A stretch of DNA of 64,000 bases from Tepidamorphus gemmatus (GCF_004346195.1 NZ_SMAK01000004.1:62001-126000), one strand, 5' to 3'; positions 39,928 through 50,895 are shown, numbered from the stretch's first letter. Made by a program: numbers and translations. The notes: generated by a model not told the origin, from the letters alone.

Positions 39928-40905
39928 ATGAGCTTCGTCGATGATCAGACCCGCCGCAGCGTGCTGAAAGGTCTTGCCCAGCTTGCGACGGCCGGCGGCG
40001 CGGCGACAGGACCCGCCGACACCCGGGCCGGGTCCGCATCGGACCGACCGACCTTCGCCAGCACCACGGTCATCCATGTCGGCGAGATCGGCCTCCGGGT
40101 CCGCAATCTGGAGCGGACGATGGCCTACTACCGCGACGTGATCGGGCTTGCGGTTCTGGCGCAGACCGACACGACCGCGATCCTCGGCGTTCCGGGCGTT
40201 CCGTTGCTGGCGCTCGAATCGCGGCCGGACGACCGGCCGGACAGCGCGCGGCTGGCCGGGCTGTTCCACACGGCGTTCCTGATGCCGACGCGGGCCGATC
40301 TCGGGCGCTGGCTGATGCATGTCGCAGGCAACCGGATACCGGTGACCGGCGTTGCCGACCATCTGGTCAGCGAGGCGATCTATCTCGACGATCCGGAGGG
40401 CAACGGCATCGAAGTCTATGCCGACCGGCCCGTCGATGGCTGGGCCTGGGACAGCGGCGGCGTGGTGATGGCGACGGCGCCACTCGACATCGAGAGCATC
40501 ATGGCCGAAGGCGCCGCAGACGGGCGAGGCTGGTCGGGCGCGGCTCCGGCCGGCCTGCGGATCGGTCATGTGCATCTGAGGGTCGGCGACGTCGATGAGG
40601 CGGAGCGATTCTACGGCAACGCGATCGGCTTCGCCGTGACCCGCAGGCTGTCCGGCGCGACCTTCCTGTCGAGCGGACGCTACCATCATCACCTGGGCGC
40701 CAATGTCTGGCACAGCGCGGGTGCGGGTCGACGTCCCGAAGCGACCAGCGGACTCGCCTTCGTCGGGTTCAAGGTGACCGACGCAGCGAGTCTCGAGGAA
40801 ATCGGCGGACGCCTGGTCGGGCTCGGCCACGAAGTGCGGGCGGATGACGGCGTGCTCGAGGTCCTCGATCCGTGGGGCATGGCCCTGCGATTGACGGTTG
40901 AATAG
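39928..40905 (+). CDS. CatE-like VOC protein with a Tat-like leader
   Basis: A 325-residue protein with two VOC (glyoxalase/extradiol dioxygenase) modules. The first, at about residues 45-185, ends in SEAIYLDDPEGNGIEVYADRP. The second, at about 205-325, has IGHVHLRVGDVDEAERFYG and YHHHLGANVWHSAGAG. These match the CatE-type catechol 2,3-dioxygenase-like family. Metal ligands are partly visible, though the first module has GEIGL where a histidine is usual. The N-terminus reads DDQTRRSVLKGLAQLATAGG, like a twin-arginine signal, unusual for this family. The downstream 166 bases to der hold a hairpin and nothing else recognisable. Confidence 0.8.
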   Translation: MSFVDDQTRRSVLKGLAQLATAGGAATGPADTRAGSASDRPTFASTTVIHVGEIGLRVRNLERTMAYYRDVIGLAVLAQTDTTAILGVPGVPLLALESRPDDRPDSARLAGLFHTAFLMPTRADLGRWLMHVAGNRIPVTGVADHLVSEAIYLDDPEGNGIEVYADRPVDGWAWDSGGVVMATAPLDIESIMAEGAADGRGWSGAAPAGLRIGHVHLRVGDVDEAERFYGNAIGFAVTRRLSGATFLSSGRYHHHLGANVWHSAGAGRRPEATSGLAFVGFKVTDAASLEEIGGRLVGLGHEVRADDGVLEVLDPWGMALRLTVE

Positions 40906-40958
40906 ACCCGAAGCCGGGTTCGCTCGGGCGGGGCAACGTCATTCATCGAAACCTGACG

Positions 40959-40986
40959 GGGATCGGGCGTGTGCCCTCCCGATCCC
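40959..40986. terminator. Hairpin between the VOC gene and der
   Basis: GGGATCGGG and CCCGATCCC form a 9-bp perfect stem around 10 bases in the space between the convergent VOC and der genes. There is no T-run. Ending both transcripts is the likely role, by position only. Confidence 0.4.
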
Positions 40987-41071
40987 GCGTCGGTTTGGCG
41001 GCCCGGGATGACGGTGTGGCGAATGGAGTGGGGGGCGCGGGCCGGCCGGCACGTTCAGCCACCAGCCACCG

Positions 41072-42439
41072 TCAATCCTTGGCGTAGGGGTTGTCGGCGC
41101 TGCGCAGATGCAGGCGGACGGGGACGCCGACGAGCCCGAACGTGTCGCGCAAACCGTTCAGGAGGTAGCGCTTGTATGAATCGGGAATGGCGTCCGTGCG
41201 CGAGCCGAAGGCGACAAACGTCGGCGGCCGCACTGCGGTCTGGGTGACGTAACGAAGCTTGATCCTGCGCCCGGCAACGGCCGGCGGCGGATGATGATCG
41301 ATCAGCGCCGCAAACCAGCGGTTGAGCTCGCCGGTCGGCACCCGGGTGTTCCAGCGCGCATGGATATCGAACACGTCCTTCATCAGGCGGTCGAGCCCGA
41401 AGCCGGTCAGGGCCGACACCGGCACCAGCGGCATGCCGCGCACCTGCGGAAGCAGTCGGTCGGCTGCCTCGCGCAGGTCCCTCAGCCGCACATCGGGATC
41501 AGTGATGGTGTCCCACTTGTTCACGGCGATGACCAGCGCCCTGCCCTCCCGCGTCACCAGGTCGGCGATCTGCAGGTCCTGCTTCTCGAACGGGCTCTGC
41601 ACATCCAGGACGACGACGACAACCTCGGCGAACCTGATCGCCCTGAGGGCGTCACCGACCGACAGCCTCTCGAGTTTCTCCTGAACGCGCGCCTTGCGCC
41701 GCAACCCGGCGGTATCGACGAGCCGCACCGGCCGGCCCTTCCATTCCCAGTCGACCGCGATCGCGTCGCGGGTGATGCCCGCTTCCGGACCGGTCAGCAT
41801 GCGCTCTTCACCGATCAGACGGTTGAGCAGGGTGGACTTTCCGGCATTCGGCCGGCCGACGATAGCGATCCTGACCGGATCACCCTCCCCCGCTTCGTGC
41901 GCCTCGGCTTCAGTCGGATGCTGCTCACGCGCGGCATCGATCCGCACCAGCGCCTCGGTAAGGTCGGCGAGACCGAGGCCATGCTCGGCCGAGACGGCGA
42001 TCGGCTCGCCAAGACCCAGTTCGAACGCTTCATAGAAGCCCGGCTCGCCAGAGGACCTCTCGCACTTGTTGGCAACCACCACCACCGGCTTGCCGGTCCG
42101 GTGCAGCAGCGCGGCGAAATGCCTGTCGGCCGGTGTCACGCCGGCGCGCGCGTCGATCAGGAACAGGGCGGCGTCGGACTCGGCGATGGCGGTCTCGGTC
42201 TGCGCTCGCATGCGCCCCTCGAGGCTGTTCGGATCGGCTTCCTCGAGACCGGCCGTATCGACGACGACAAGTGCCAGGTCGCCCAGTCTGGCCTCGCCCT
42301 CGCGGCGATCACGCGTCACGCCCGGCCGGTCGTCAACGAGCGCCAGACGCCGTCCGATCAGGCGGTTGAAGAGCGTCGACTTGCCGACATTCGGGCGCCC
42401 GACGATCGCCACCCGGAGCGGCCGCTGGGCCTCGCGCAT
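41072..42439 (-). CDS. der: GTPase Der (EngA), 50S ribosome assembly
   Basis: A 455-residue essential GTPase with two tandem G domains that matures the large ribosomal subunit. The first has [16 protein letters not shown] and a DTAGLEE switch at the N-terminus. The second has [16 protein letters not shown] and [11 protein letters not shown] from about residue 195, with NKWD specifying guanine. A KH-like domain forms the C-terminus ([18 protein letters not shown]). It lies 17 bases after bamB on the same strand, an order shared with E. coli (yfgM-bamB-der). Confidence 0.97.
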   Translation of the reverse strand: MREAQRPLRVAIVGRPNVGKSTLFNRLIGRRLALVDDRPGVTRDRREGEARLGDLALVVVDTAGLEEADPNSLEGRMRAQTETAIAESDAALFLIDARAGVTPADRHFAALLHRTGKPVVVVANKCERSSGEPGFYEAFELGLGEPIAVSAEHGLGLADLTEALVRIDAAREQHPTEAEAHEAGEGDPVRIAIVGRPNAGKSTLLNRLIGEERMLTGPEAGITRDAIAVDWEWKGRPVRLVDTAGLRRKARVQEKLERLSVGDALRAIRFAEVVVVVLDVQSPFEKQDLQIADLVTREGRALVIAVNKWDTITDPDVRLRDLREAADRLLPQVRGMPLVPVSALTGFGLDRLMKDVFDIHARWNTRVPTGELNRWFAALIDHHPPPAVAGRRIKLRYVTQTAVRPPTFVAFGSRTDAIPDSYKRYLLNGLRDTFGLVGVPVRLHLRSADNPYAKD

Positions 42440-42456
42440 GTCCAGGCCTCTCCGTC

Positions 42457-43824
42457 CTAGTTGAAGGCCGTGAGCTTGCCAGTGTTGTCGAGCACGAGAA
42501 TGCGCCCGCCGGCGGCGATCGGGCTGATGTAGACCGGGCTGCCGATCGTCTGCGTGGACAGCACGGCCCCCGTTTCCGGGTTGAGGGTGATCATCCGCCC
42601 GTCGGAGGTGGCAACCCAGAGCCGCCCGCCGGCCAGGAGCGGTCCGGCAAGATTCACCGGCAGCTTGTCCTTGGGATTGGCCTTCTCGGACAGATCCGTC
42701 ATCCAGCGAACCTGGCCCGTCTTGCGGTCGAGCGCCACCACCTGGGCGCCGATCGTGGCAACGAAGATGGTGTTGCCGGCGACCGCCGGCGTATGGGCGC
42801 TGGACACATTCTGCGCCCAGATGCGGTCGCCGTTGCGCGCGCTGACGCCGATCATGCGGCCAGACACCGACACCGCATAGACGTCGCCCTCATAGATGAC
42901 CGGCGAGGCGGCGACGTCGCTGATGCCGGAGACGGCGGTGAAGCGGTTGGCGCCGGTCAGCGCATCGATCCAGCGCGGCTCGCCGGATTTGGCGTCGAAT
43001 GCGAGGATCTCGCCGGACGAATAGGGCACCACGACAATGCCGCCCGACACCGCAGGGCTCGCATTGCCGATCACGCCGGCAGCCTGGCCGATGCCGATCT
43101 GGGTCCACAGCACCGAACCATCGGCGATGTTGACCGCGTGGACGACATTGTCGGCACTGACCACATAGGCGATGCCGTCCGCGATCGTCGGCGCACTGCG
43201 GGCCGGGGCACCAAGCTCGGTCGTCCACAACACGCCACCGTCACTGGCGCCGATCCCCACCATCGTACCGTAGCCGGTGGCGGCGACGACGATACCGCCC
43301 TCCGCGGCGATGCCGCCGTTGAAGACGACGCTCTTCTCCTTCTCAGGCTTGAGCGACACCGACCAGCCGCGGCCACCGCCTTCGAGCGAATAGGCCGACA
43401 CGCGGGCGTGCTGATCCATCACGACGACCAGACCGCGATAGACGATCGGCTTGGCGGTGAGCCGGCCGCGACGATCGACGCTGGCAACCGAAACCGACCA
43501 GGTCGCACCGCCGGAACCAAGTGCGACGTTGCCCGGCGCGTTGGCAGCATTGCCCCCGGGTTGCGACCAGTCGCCGAGATCACGTGGTGCCGGCAGGCTG
43601 ACAGGGGTCGTCGCGGTGTTCTCGGCGACGCGCAGTCCATCCGTCGTTTCGATCGCCGGCCGGCGATCTCCGGGAACACGCTTCTCCTTCTCGGCGAAGG
43701 GGTTGAAGCTGACCAGGTTGATGTCTTCGAGCGACGACACGTCGCTGCAGCCGGTGAGGGCAACGGCCAGCGCCAGCAGCGTCGCCGGCGCCAGCCGACT
43801 GCGCGGGGGAATGGTGGTGCTCAT
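42457..43824 (-). CDS. bamB: BamB-like outer membrane assembly lipoprotein
   Basis: A 455-residue PQQ-type beta-propeller protein. The N-terminus is a lipoprotein signal, [10 protein letters not shown], with the lipid-modified cysteine at residue 26. Repeated propeller motifs follow ([50 protein letters not shown]). BamB helps BamA insert outer-membrane proteins. The start is the ATG overlapping the end of the TPR gene by four bases (ATGA), giving a complete lipoprotein signal. The longer frame running to 44076 is out-of-frame reading of the TPR gene. Confidence 0.93.
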   Translation of the reverse strand: MSTTIPPRSRLAPATLLALAVALTGCSDVSSLEDINLVSFNPFAEKEKRVPGDRRPAIETTDGLRVAENTATTPVSLPAPRDLGDWSQPGGNAANAPGNVALGSGGATWSVSVASVDRRGRLTAKPIVYRGLVVVMDQHARVSAYSLEGGGRGWSVSLKPEKEKSVVFNGGIAAEGGIVVAATGYGTMVGIGASDGGVLWTTELGAPARSAPTIADGIAYVVSADNVVHAVNIADGSVLWTQIGIGQAAGVIGNASPAVSGGIVVVPYSSGEILAFDAKSGEPRWIDALTGANRFTAVSGISDVAASPVIYEGDVYAVSVSGRMIGVSARNGDRIWAQNVSSAHTPAVAGNTIFVATIGAQVVALDRKTGQVRWMTDLSEKANPKDKLPVNLAGPLLAGGRLWVATSDGRMITLNPETGAVLSTQTIGSPVYISPIAAGGRILVLDNTGKLTAFN

Positions 43825-44558
43825 TGCGTATCGCCCTCCCCGGATGCAGCCGGCTGTTCTGCCTCGGGCGTCGCAGTGGCAGGCGCGGCCGCTGCGGCCG
43901 GCACAGCCGGCGGCGCCTCCGACGCAATCAGCGCGACCATCAGCTGGGCACGCTGACGCATGTCCTGCGGGGTCGCGGTGTCGGCGAGCAGTTCCTCGAA
44001 ACGCGCGTTGGCGGTTGACAGGTCGCCAGCCTGAAAGGCGGCGAGGCCGAGGATTTCCCGCGCCGAATGGCGCCACGGATTGCCCTCTGCGGCGAGCCGC
44101 CCGACGCGCTCGTCGATGCCGGACAGATCGCCAGCGTCGAGCAGCAGATAGGCCGCCCGAACCCGGGCCACGTCCCTCAGGCGATCTTCGATCGCGGCAT
44201 CGTTGGCGACGGCGTCGAAGGCGGCGACTGCCTCGCTGACCTTGCCGGCATCGGCGAGCGTGGCCGCGGCGCGCAGCCGCGCCAGCGCCGCGAATCCGGT
44301 GCTGCTGCGGGCGATCTCGGCGAAGGCCGCGTCCGCCTCGGCATGCTTTCCGTCGCGGGCAAGTTGCAAGGCCTCGTAATACTGCTGGCCGGTCTCAGCC
44401 GCCTGGCGCGCCACATACCACTGCCAGCCTCGCCAGCCCGCCGTGACGGCGACGACCAGCACGGCGACCGCCACGACATAGATGCCGTAGCGATCCCACA
44501 GCACCTTCGCCTGTTCGCGGCGAATTTCCTCTTCGACTTCGCGAAAGATATCCGACAT
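43821..44558 (-). CDS. Membrane-anchored TPR protein (YfgM-like)
   Basis: A 245-residue protein with a short cytoplasmic N-terminus (MSDIFREVEEEIRREQ), one membrane segment at about residues 25-47, and periplasmic helical repeats of TPR type at about 55-205, then an Ala/Pro-rich tail. This is the architecture of YfgM, an ancillary SecYEG subunit that works with periplasmic chaperones. The neighbours bamB and der are the same as in E. coli, supporting the assignment. Its stop overlaps the bamB start. The 169-base space upstream, to gatA, shows no gene. Confidence 0.88.
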   Translation of the reverse strand: MSDIFREVEEEIRREQAKVLWDRYGIYVVAVAVLVVAVTAGWRGWQWYVARQAAETGQQYYEALQLARDGKHAEADAAFAEIARSSTGFAALARLRAAATLADAGKVSEAVAAFDAVANDAAIEDRLRDVARVRAAYLLLDAGDLSGIDERVGRLAAEGNPWRHSAREILGLAAFQAGDLSTANARFEELLADTATPQDMRQRAQLMVALIASEAPPAVPAAAAAPATATPEAEQPAASGEGDTQ

Positions 44559-44727
44559 GCGGCCAAGCCCGCGCCTTCACCCGTTACGCCATGATCGGCG
44601 GGCCCATCCGGGCCGACGATAACAAGCCCCGCGCCGCACGCCAACGCGCGGTGCCAGGCCGACCGATCGCGCCGTGTTAAGCGTTCATTTGGCCGATATC
44701 AAGGCTCGCCGACCGAGCCCTGCCGCT

Positions 44728-46206
44728 TCAGGCCCACCAGACCTCGGGCGAGAAGCGGCCTGCGGCGTCCTCGATGACCTGACCGGCGCGAAACAGCGTC
44801 GCCTCGTCGAACGGGCGGCCGATGAGCTGGAGCGCAAGCGGCAGTCCATCCGCCGACAGCCCAGCCGGAACGGCAATGCCTGGCAGGCCGGCCATGTTCA
44901 CCGTGACCGTGAACACGTCGTTCAGATACATCTCGATCGGCGAGGCGGTTGCCATCGACGCCACCTCGAACGCGGCCGAGGGTGTCGCCGGCGTCAGGAT
45001 CGCATCAACGCCACTGGCGAAGACCGTCTCGAAGTCGCGCTTGATCAGGGTGCGGACCTTCTGTGCCCTCAGATAGTACGCGTCATAGTAGCCGGCCGAC
45101 AGCACATAGGTGCCGATCATGATGCGCCGCTTCACCTCGGCGCCGAAGCCGGCCGCGCGCGACTTCTCATACATGTCGACGATGTCGGTGCCCTCGACGC
45201 GGAGGCCGTAGCGCACGCCGTCATATCGAGCGAGATTCGAGGACGCTTCGGCAGGGGCGACGATGTAGTAGGCTGGCAGGGCGTACCTGGTATGCGGCAG
45301 CGAGATGTCGACCAGCTCGGCGCCGGCCGCCCGCAGCCAGTCGGCGCCCCTCGCCCACATCGTCTCGATCTCGGCCGGCATGCCGTCGATGCGGTACTCG
45401 CGGGGGATGCCGATGCGCATGCCTCTTATCGAGCCACCAACCGCTGCCTCGTAGTCCGGAACCTCGATATCGACCGACGTGGTATCCTTCGGATCGACCG
45501 AGGCCATCGACTTCAGCAGGATCGCCGCATCACGCACGGTGCGGGCGATCGGGCCAGCCTGGTCGAGCGAGGAGGCGAACGCCACGATCCCCCAGCGCGA
45601 GCAGCGCCCGTAGGTCGGCTTGATGCCCACGGTGCCGGTAAACGCGGCCGGCTGACGGATCGAGCCGCCGGTGTCGGTCGCGGTGGCCCCCGCGCAGAGC
45701 CAGGCCGCCACTGCCGCCGCCGAGCCGCCGGACGAACCGCCCGGCACCAGATCGGCGTTCGAGTTCGCCGCGCGCCAAGGGTTGATCACGGGACCGTAGC
45801 ACGACGTCTCGTTCGACGAGCCCATGGCGAATTCGTCCATGTTGAGCTTGCCGAGCATGACCGCCCCGTCGGCCCACAGATTGGCCGTGACGGTCGATTC
45901 GTAGGGTGGCCGGAAGCCGGACAGCACCCTGCTTGCAGCCTGGCTGTGCACCCCCTCGGTGCAGAACAGATCCTTGATGCCGAGCGGGATGCCCTCCAGC
46001 GGACGCGCCTCGCCCCTGGCAAGCCGCGCGTCCGAGGCCTTGGCCATCTCGCGAGCCTTGTCGGGCGTCTCGACAATGTAGGCGTTCAGCCGCCGCGCTG
46101 CCTCGATCGCGGAGATATAGGCCTCGGTCAGTTCGAGAGCCGAGATTTCCCTGCGGGCAAGGCAGTCGCGGGCCTCGGCGATCGTCAGTCGGGTGAGATC
46201 GGTCAT
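44728..46206 (-). CDS. gatA: Aspartyl/glutamyl-tRNA amidotransferase subunit A
   Basis: A 492-residue amidase subunit that releases ammonia from glutamine so GatB can convert Glu-tRNA-Gln and Asp-tRNA-Asn to their amide forms. The amidase Ser-cis-Ser-Lys triad is visible: lysine in [11 protein letters not shown], the cis-serine in [11 protein letters not shown] and the nucleophile in [14 protein letters not shown]. Length is normal. It follows gatC on the same strand after a 202-base spacer; gatB is not in this window. Confidence 0.97.
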   Translation of the reverse strand: MTDLTRLTIAEARDCLARREISALELTEAYISAIEAARRLNAYIVETPDKAREMAKASDARLARGEARPLEGIPLGIKDLFCTEGVHSQAASRVLSGFRPPYESTVTANLWADGAVMLGKLNMDEFAMGSSNETSCYGPVINPWRAANSNADLVPGGSSGGSAAAVAAWLCAGATATDTGGSIRQPAAFTGTVGIKPTYGRCSRWGIVAFASSLDQAGPIARTVRDAAILLKSMASVDPKDTTSVDIEVPDYEAAVGGSIRGMRIGIPREYRIDGMPAEIETMWARGADWLRAAGAELVDISLPHTRYALPAYYIVAPAEASSNLARYDGVRYGLRVEGTDIVDMYEKSRAAGFGAEVKRRIMIGTYVLSAGYYDAYYLRAQKVRTLIKRDFETVFASGVDAILTPATPSAAFEVASMATASPIEMYLNDVFTVTVNMAGLPGIAVPAGLSADGLPLALQLIGRPFDEATLFRAGQVIEDAAGRFSPEVWWA

Positions 46207-46267
46207 GCCTCGGTCTGCGTCACGCGTTGAGGGATTTCTTCAGGAACATCGACATGCCATCGTCCTC

Positions 46268-46405
46268 TCAGCCGAGATTGGAACCGCCGCCTTTGACCGC
46301 TGCGAGGGGACAGAGCGACATGGGACGGTCGCCGGGCGTTCCGGTCGGCGCGCCGACATCCGGCGCGCGCTGCCGCTCGACCTCCACCGGCAGGCCCGTC
46401 GACAT
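46268..46405 (-). CDS. Possible 45-codon ORF between gatC and gatA
   Basis: A short frame starting three bases after the gatC stop codon and in the same frame as gatC. It would encode MSTGLPVEVERQRAPDVG... ending GGGSNLG, rich in Pro, Gly and Val, with no recognised domain. It could be a small translationally coupled peptide, a decayed extension of gatC or chance. The remaining 60 bases before gatA hold only an 11-codon frame ([11 protein letters not shown]). Low confidence that either is a gene. Confidence 0.2.
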   Translation of the reverse strand: MSTGLPVEVERQRAPDVGAPTGTPGDRPMSLCPLAAVKGGGSNLG

Positions 46406-46408
46406 CGC

Positions 46409-46696
46409 CTACTCTACCACCTTCGGCACGACGAAATAGTGATCCTCTGTCTCCGGCGCATTGGCGACGATCTTGTCGGCGATGCCGCCGTCGGTGACCA
46501 CGTCGTCGCGCATCTTCATGGCGACATGGACGACGCTGGTCATCGGCTCGACGCCTGTCACATCCACTTCCTCGAGCTGCTCGACGAAGCCGAGAATGGC
46601 GTTCAGCTCGCCCTTCAGCGACTCGGCCTCCTGCTCGGTGACCGCAATACGCGCAAGCCTGGCAATGCGCCTGACGGTGTCGATATCGACCGACAT
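46409..46696 (-). CDS. gatC: Aspartyl/glutamyl-tRNA amidotransferase subunit C
   Basis: A 95-residue subunit that wraps around GatA and GatB and stabilises the GatCAB complex. It shows the full family pattern: [19 protein letters not shown], a helical [20 protein letters not shown], then GVEPMTSV and [12 protein letters not shown], ending VVPKVVE. It is the first gene of the gatC-gatA unit. The 167 bases upstream, to the UPF0173 gene, contain no gene I can support. Confidence 0.96.
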   Translation of the reverse strand: MSVDIDTVRRIARLARIAVTEQEAESLKGELNAILGFVEQLEEVDVTGVEPMTSVVHVAMKMRDDVVTDGGIADKIVANAPETEDHYFVVPKVVE

Positions 46697-46863
46697 GGGA
46701 TTTGATGTCCGGATCCGTGGCGGATGAGGAATGTGGCGGGGCTATAGCATCGGCCGGGCAAGGGGGGCAACGCCTCCCCGCCTGCCGCGGCGCACGATCG
46801 CCCCGAGTCCCGGCCGAACCGACTGGCCTGATCCACCCGGCATCCCGACCTGTACGATGCGGC

Positions 46864-47562
46864 TCATACCTCGACGGCCGTCCCCCGCTCCGGCACGACG
46901 ACGCCCGAGCCGCCCATCGCCGCGACGAACTTGTCCGCCGTCTGGTCGATGATCGGGAAGGTGCCGTAGTGGCAGGGGATGACGGTCTTGAAGGAGAAGT
47001 AGCGGCGGCAGGCCATCGCGGCGAGCTCGGCGCCCATGGTGAAGCGATCGCCGATCGGCACGATCCCGATCGTGGGCGCGTAGATCTCGTTGATCAACGC
47101 CATGTCCGAGAATATGTCGGTGTCGCCCATGTGGTAGACGATCTTGCCCGGCTCCGCCTTCGATATCAGCACGATGCCGGCCGGATTGCCGAGATAGAGC
47201 GGCTTGCCGTCGACGATCTCGGCGGAGGAGTGCCAAGCCTGGACGAAGGCCAGCGAGAAATCGTCGAAATCCTGACGGCCGCCGTGGTTGCCGGGGCTGA
47301 CGTTCTCGACGCCCTTGCCGGCCAGATACATGCAAATCTCGAAATTGGCGACCAGCGTCGCACCGGTCGACCTGCAGATGTCCACGGTGTCGCCAATGTG
47401 ATCGGAATGACCATGCGTGAGCGCGACATGGGTCGCCCCGGCCGCGGCCGCCTGGACGCCGCCCTTCCAGGTCGGGTTGCCGCTCAGGAACGGATCGATC
47501 AACACCACCGCACCGCCCGTCTCGACGCGGAAGGCGGAATGTCCGAACCAGGTGATCTTCAT
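46864..47562 (-). CDS. Metal-dependent hydrolase, UPF0173 (metallo-beta-lactamase fold)
   Basis: A 232-residue cytoplasmic protein of the UPF0173 family. It starts [17 protein letters not shown] and has the zinc-binding HxHxDH motif in [10 protein letters not shown]. Further ligand regions are [17 protein letters not shown] and [10 protein letters not shown]. The in vivo substrate is not known for the family. The ATG chosen begins the family's conserved first strand; 80 residues of upstream frame are unconserved. It is divergent from ruvX across 280 bases that show no gene. Confidence 0.93.
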   Translation of the reverse strand: MKITWFGHSAFRVETGGAVVLIDPFLSGNPTWKGGVQAAAAGATHVALTHGHSDHIGDTVDICRSTGATLVANFEICMYLAGKGVENVSPGNHGGRQDFDDFSLAFVQAWHSSAEIVDGKPLYLGNPAGIVLISKAEPGKIVYHMGDTDIFSDMALINEIYAPTIGIVPIGDRFTMGAELAAMACRRYFSFKTVIPCHYGTFPIIDQTADKFVAAMGGSGVVVPERGTAVEV

Positions 47563-47842
47563 GGCGTCATTCTCCCTCGCTCCTGCCAGCCTCGGTCCTG
47601 CCAGACTGCCGCCATCGGGCAGTTGCGGCGGAACGTAGCGCGAGGACCGTCGGCCAACAACCGCCGTCGGCGCACGACCCGCGACATCCCGGGCGGCTTC
47701 CCGGCCGATCAGAGACCAATAGTGCAGGACCGGAACGCGGCAGCCTCCCGATCCCCTCTTCGCACCTTCGGCACTCCTGCCGCGATCCCGTGGGTGCGGC
47801 ATCCGACTACGTGAATCACATCGCAGCTGCTACGAGAACGTC

Positions 47843-48331
47843 ATGTCCGAGCCAACAGCCGAACCGGCAAACGATCCGGCCGCCTTCGCCGCGCGATTGC
47901 CGGAGCGCGGGGCGCTGATCGGGCTCGATCACGGCGAGCGAACCGTCGGCGTGGCGCTGAGCGATCCGGGCCGGCGCATTGCCTCCCCGCTCACGGCGAT
48001 CCGCAAGGGCAAGTTCAGCCGGACCGGCGCCGAGATCGCCGACCTGTGCGCGCGGCATGCCGTTGCGGGCCTCGTGGTCGGCCTGCCGCTGAACATGGAC
48101 GGCAGTTCCGGTCCGAGTGCCCAGTCGGCGCGTGCCTTCGCGCGCAATCTTGCCGCCCTCACCGGCCTTCCGGTGCTGATGTGGGACGAACGGCTGTCGA
48201 CGGCGGCGGTGACCCGAACACTGATCGAAGCGGATGCGAGCCGGAAGCGGCGTGCCGAGGTGATCGACAAGATGGCGGCGGCCTTCATCCTGCAGGGACT
48301 GCTCGACCGACTGTCGCAACGCCCAGGCTGA
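47843..48331 (+). CDS. ruvX: RuvX (YqgF), Holliday-junction-resolvase-like nuclease
   Basis: A 162-residue RNase H-fold protein. Family motifs are ALIGLDHGERTVGVALSD (first catalytic aspartate), LVVGLPLNMDGSSGPSA, LMWDERLSTAAV (catalytic Asp-Glu) and VIDKMAAAFILQGLLD. YqgF proteins process the 5' end of pre-16S rRNA in E. coli, and the name RuvX reflects fold similarity to junction resolvases. The first motif has His where many members have Tyr or Pro. It precedes the diguanylate cyclase gene by 153 bases. Confidence 0.93.
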   Translation: MSEPTAEPANDPAAFAARLPERGALIGLDHGERTVGVALSDPGRRIASPLTAIRKGKFSRTGAEIADLCARHAVAGLVVGLPLNMDGSSGPSAQSARAFARNLAALTGLPVLMWDERLSTAAVTRTLIEADASRKRRAEVIDKMAAAFILQGLLDRLSQRPG

Positions 48332-48484
48332 TCTGCAACGGATCGCCGCATCCCGCAGATGGCCAGAAATTGTGCAGATGTGGCCCTCCCAATGCCGATC
48401 GGGCTGACGTAAAGATAGGCGGAGAATCGACCTTCCGGGGCAGGTTCGCGCCTGCGGCCGCGGAGGCCCTTCCGGGCTCGGACC

Positions 48485-49786
48485 ATGCCTTATCCGGACG
48501 TCGCGCTGCTCGCACTCCAGCTCGTCTTCTATGTCTGCGTGATGACCCTGCTGTTCGGGCTCCGGCACCGATACGGCATCGGCATCTTCTTCTGCGCGCT
48601 CGGCGCGATGCATTTCCTCGAGACCTACCTCGCAGCGACCTTCTATGTCGCGGTGCCCGGGGGATTTCTCGTCTCGCCAGGCTCGACCATCCTGTTCGCC
48701 GGCAAGATCGTGCTGCTGCTCCTGGTCTACATCCGCGAGGATGCCACCGCCGTGCGGCAGCCGATCTACGGGCTGTTTGCCGGCAACCTGCTGATGATCG
48801 GGCTTGTCGCGATCTTGCGGCACACCGGCCATGTCGCCGGCATCGGACCCAACCCCGACTTCCTTTTCATGGACCAGATGGGGCTGCTGATGCTGTGGGG
48901 CACCGTCCTGCTGCTCGCCGACGGCATCCTGATTATCCTCATCTACGAGAGGATCGGCCGCTGGTTCGGCCGCCACGTGACGCTGCGGATCGCGGTCAGC
49001 GGTGTCGCCGTGCTGACGTTCGATCAGTTCCTGTTCTGGCCGGTGCTGCACATGGTGACCGGTGTGCCTCTGGTCACGCTGTTGAGCGGCTGGGTGGCGA
49101 AATCGACGACGGCAGTCGCCTGCGCATTGCTGGTCGGCGCCTATCTGCGATTCGTCGAGAAGCGGATGTTCGACGGACTGAACCATCCGCGCCTCGGCGA
49201 TGTATTCGACGCCCTGACCTACCGGCAGCGATACGAATGCCTGCTCGAGGCGAGTGGCCGCGACGGGCTGACCGGGGTCGGCGATCGCGGACGAATGGAA
49301 CGCGAGTGCGAGCGCGAGATCGCCCGGACGCTGGCGCGCAGCCTGCCGGTCAGCGTGCTGCTGATCGACATCGACAACTTCAAGATGGTCAATGACCAAT
49401 ATGGCCACATCGCCGGCGATGCCCTGCTGCGGTCGCTGGCGGCGATGCTGCAGGCGAACCTGCGCGAGAGTGACCAGGTCTATCGCTTCGGTGGCGACGA
49501 ATTCGTGGTCGTGGGACTGGGCATCGGGGTCAGCGGCGCGATGCGCCTGGCAGAGCGGCTGCTCCGGGAGGCCTCCGAACTCCGGTTCGCGGGGGGACAC
49601 GGCCCCGCCACGATCAGCATCGGTGTTGCCACCGCACCCGACGACGGCAGGACCTTTGTCGCGTTGCTGTCGCGCGCCGACAGCCAGCTCTACGCGGCAA
49701 AGCAAGACGGTCGCAACCGCATCGCGACTGCAGCGGGCACCTGGAGCCCGACCGGCCCCGACTCGCGCCAGCCGCGTCCGACCTGA
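48485..49786 (+). CDS. Membrane diguanylate cyclase (GGDEF)
   Basis: A 433-residue inner-membrane enzyme that makes cyclic di-GMP from two GTP. The first 230 residues contain six or seven hydrophobic helices and resemble a VUT/YhhQ-like membrane module more than a known MASE type. The GGDEF domain spans about 265-425: it starts [10 protein letters not shown], has metal and GTP residues in [17 protein letters not shown], the intact GGDEF active site (336-340) and the inhibitory RxxD site (Arg327-Asp330). The enzyme should be active and product-inhibited. It separates ruvX from pyrB, which lie next to each other in several relatives. Confidence 0.88.
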   Translation: MPYPDVALLALQLVFYVCVMTLLFGLRHRYGIGIFFCALGAMHFLETYLAATFYVAVPGGFLVSPGSTILFAGKIVLLLLVYIREDATAVRQPIYGLFAGNLLMIGLVAILRHTGHVAGIGPNPDFLFMDQMGLLMLWGTVLLLADGILIILIYERIGRWFGRHVTLRIAVSGVAVLTFDQFLFWPVLHMVTGVPLVTLLSGWVAKSTTAVACALLVGAYLRFVEKRMFDGLNHPRLGDVFDALTYRQRYECLLEASGRDGLTGVGDRGRMERECEREIARTLARSLPVSVLLIDIDNFKMVNDQYGHIAGDALLRSLAAMLQANLRESDQVYRFGGDEFVVVGLGIGVSGAMRLAERLLREASELRFAGGHGPATISIGVATAPDDGRTFVALLSRADSQLYAAKQDGRNRIATAAGTWSPTGPDSRQPRPT

Positions 49787-49938
49787 CCTGGCCCCATGAA
49801 CGGCGGGATCTGAGCACGCACCGCCAAGACGCTGCCCCCGCCATGGGCAGACCGGTCTGGGGACAAGTCCGATTTCGACTGCCCGCAACGTCATGCGGCT
49901 TGTCGCTGCGCCACGATGCCCCTATACGGACGGCTTTG

Positions 49939-50895
49939 ATGAGCCTCGCCGAGACACCCGCGCCGATCATATTCCGCTCCCGACATCTGCTCGGCATCGA
50001 GGATCTGTCTCCCGCCGAGATCACTGCACTGCTCGACCTCGCCGACGCGTTCGTCGAGCTGAACCGGCGGCCGGACAAGAAGCTGTCCACCCTGCGCGGC
50101 CGCACCCAGATCAACCTGTTCTTCGAAGCATCGACCCGCACACAGAGCTCGTTCGAGCTGGCCGGCAAGCGGCTGGGCGCCGACGTCATGAACATGTCGG
50201 TGGCCTCTTCCTCGGTGAAGAAGGGCGAGACGCTGATCGACACGGCGGTGACGCTGCACGCCATGCATCCGGACATCATCGTCGTGCGTCACCATGCGGC
50301 CGGCGCCGTGGAGCTCCTGTCGCGCAAGGTCGGCTGCTCGGTGATCAATGCCGGGGACGGAGCCCATGAACACCCCACGCAGGCGCTGCTCGACGCGCTC
50401 ACCATCCGCCGGCATACCGGGCGGCTGGAGGGCCTGACGGTTGCGATCTGCGGCGACATCCTGCACAGCCGCGTCGCGCGCTCCAACATCCTGCTGCTCA
50501 ACGCGATGGGCGCGCGGGTACGGGTTGTCGCGCCGTCCACCCTTCTGCCGGCCGCCATCGACAGGTTCGGCGTCGAGGTGCATCGCGACATGCGCTCGGG
50601 TCTGCGCGATGCCGACGTGGTGATGATGCTGCGCCTGCAGCGCGAGCGGATGGACGGCTCCTTCGTGCCGTCCGTGCGGGAGTACTTCCACTTCTTCGGG
50701 CTCGACGCGGCGAAGCTCGCCCTGGCGAAGCCGAATGCGCTGGTGATGCATCCAGGCCCGATGAACCGGGGCGTCGAGATCGATTCCGACATCGCCGACG
50801 GGCCGCAGAGCCTGATCCGCGAACAGGTCGAGATGGGCGTGGCGGTACGCATGGCGGTGCTCGACGCGCTCGCCCGCAACCTGCCCAACCGGTGA
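49939..50895 (+). CDS. pyrB: Aspartate carbamoyltransferase catalytic subunit
   Basis: A 318-residue enzyme that joins carbamoyl phosphate and aspartate, the committed step of pyrimidine synthesis. The carbamoyl-phosphate loop [13 protein letters not shown] (STRTQ at 65-69), [12 protein letters not shown] and the aspartate-binding [12 protein letters not shown] are all present. There is no pyrI. It is followed 10 bases later by an inactive dihydroorotase homologue, the arrangement of the dodecameric ATCase-pseudoDHOase complexes. The ATG giving [11 protein letters not shown] fits relatives; the longer frame does not. Confidence 0.96.
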   Translation: MSLAETPAPIIFRSRHLLGIEDLSPAEITALLDLADAFVELNRRPDKKLSTLRGRTQINLFFEASTRTQSSFELAGKRLGADVMNMSVASSSVKKGETLIDTAVTLHAMHPDIIVVRHHAAGAVELLSRKVGCSVINAGDGAHEHPTQALLDALTIRRHTGRLEGLTVAICGDILHSRVARSNILLLNAMGARVRVVAPSTLLPAAIDRFGVEVHRDMRSGLRDADVVMMLRLQRERMDGSFVPSVREYFHFFGLDAAKLALAKPNALVMHPGPMNRGVEIDSDIADGPQSLIREQVEMGVAVRMAVLDALARNLPNR

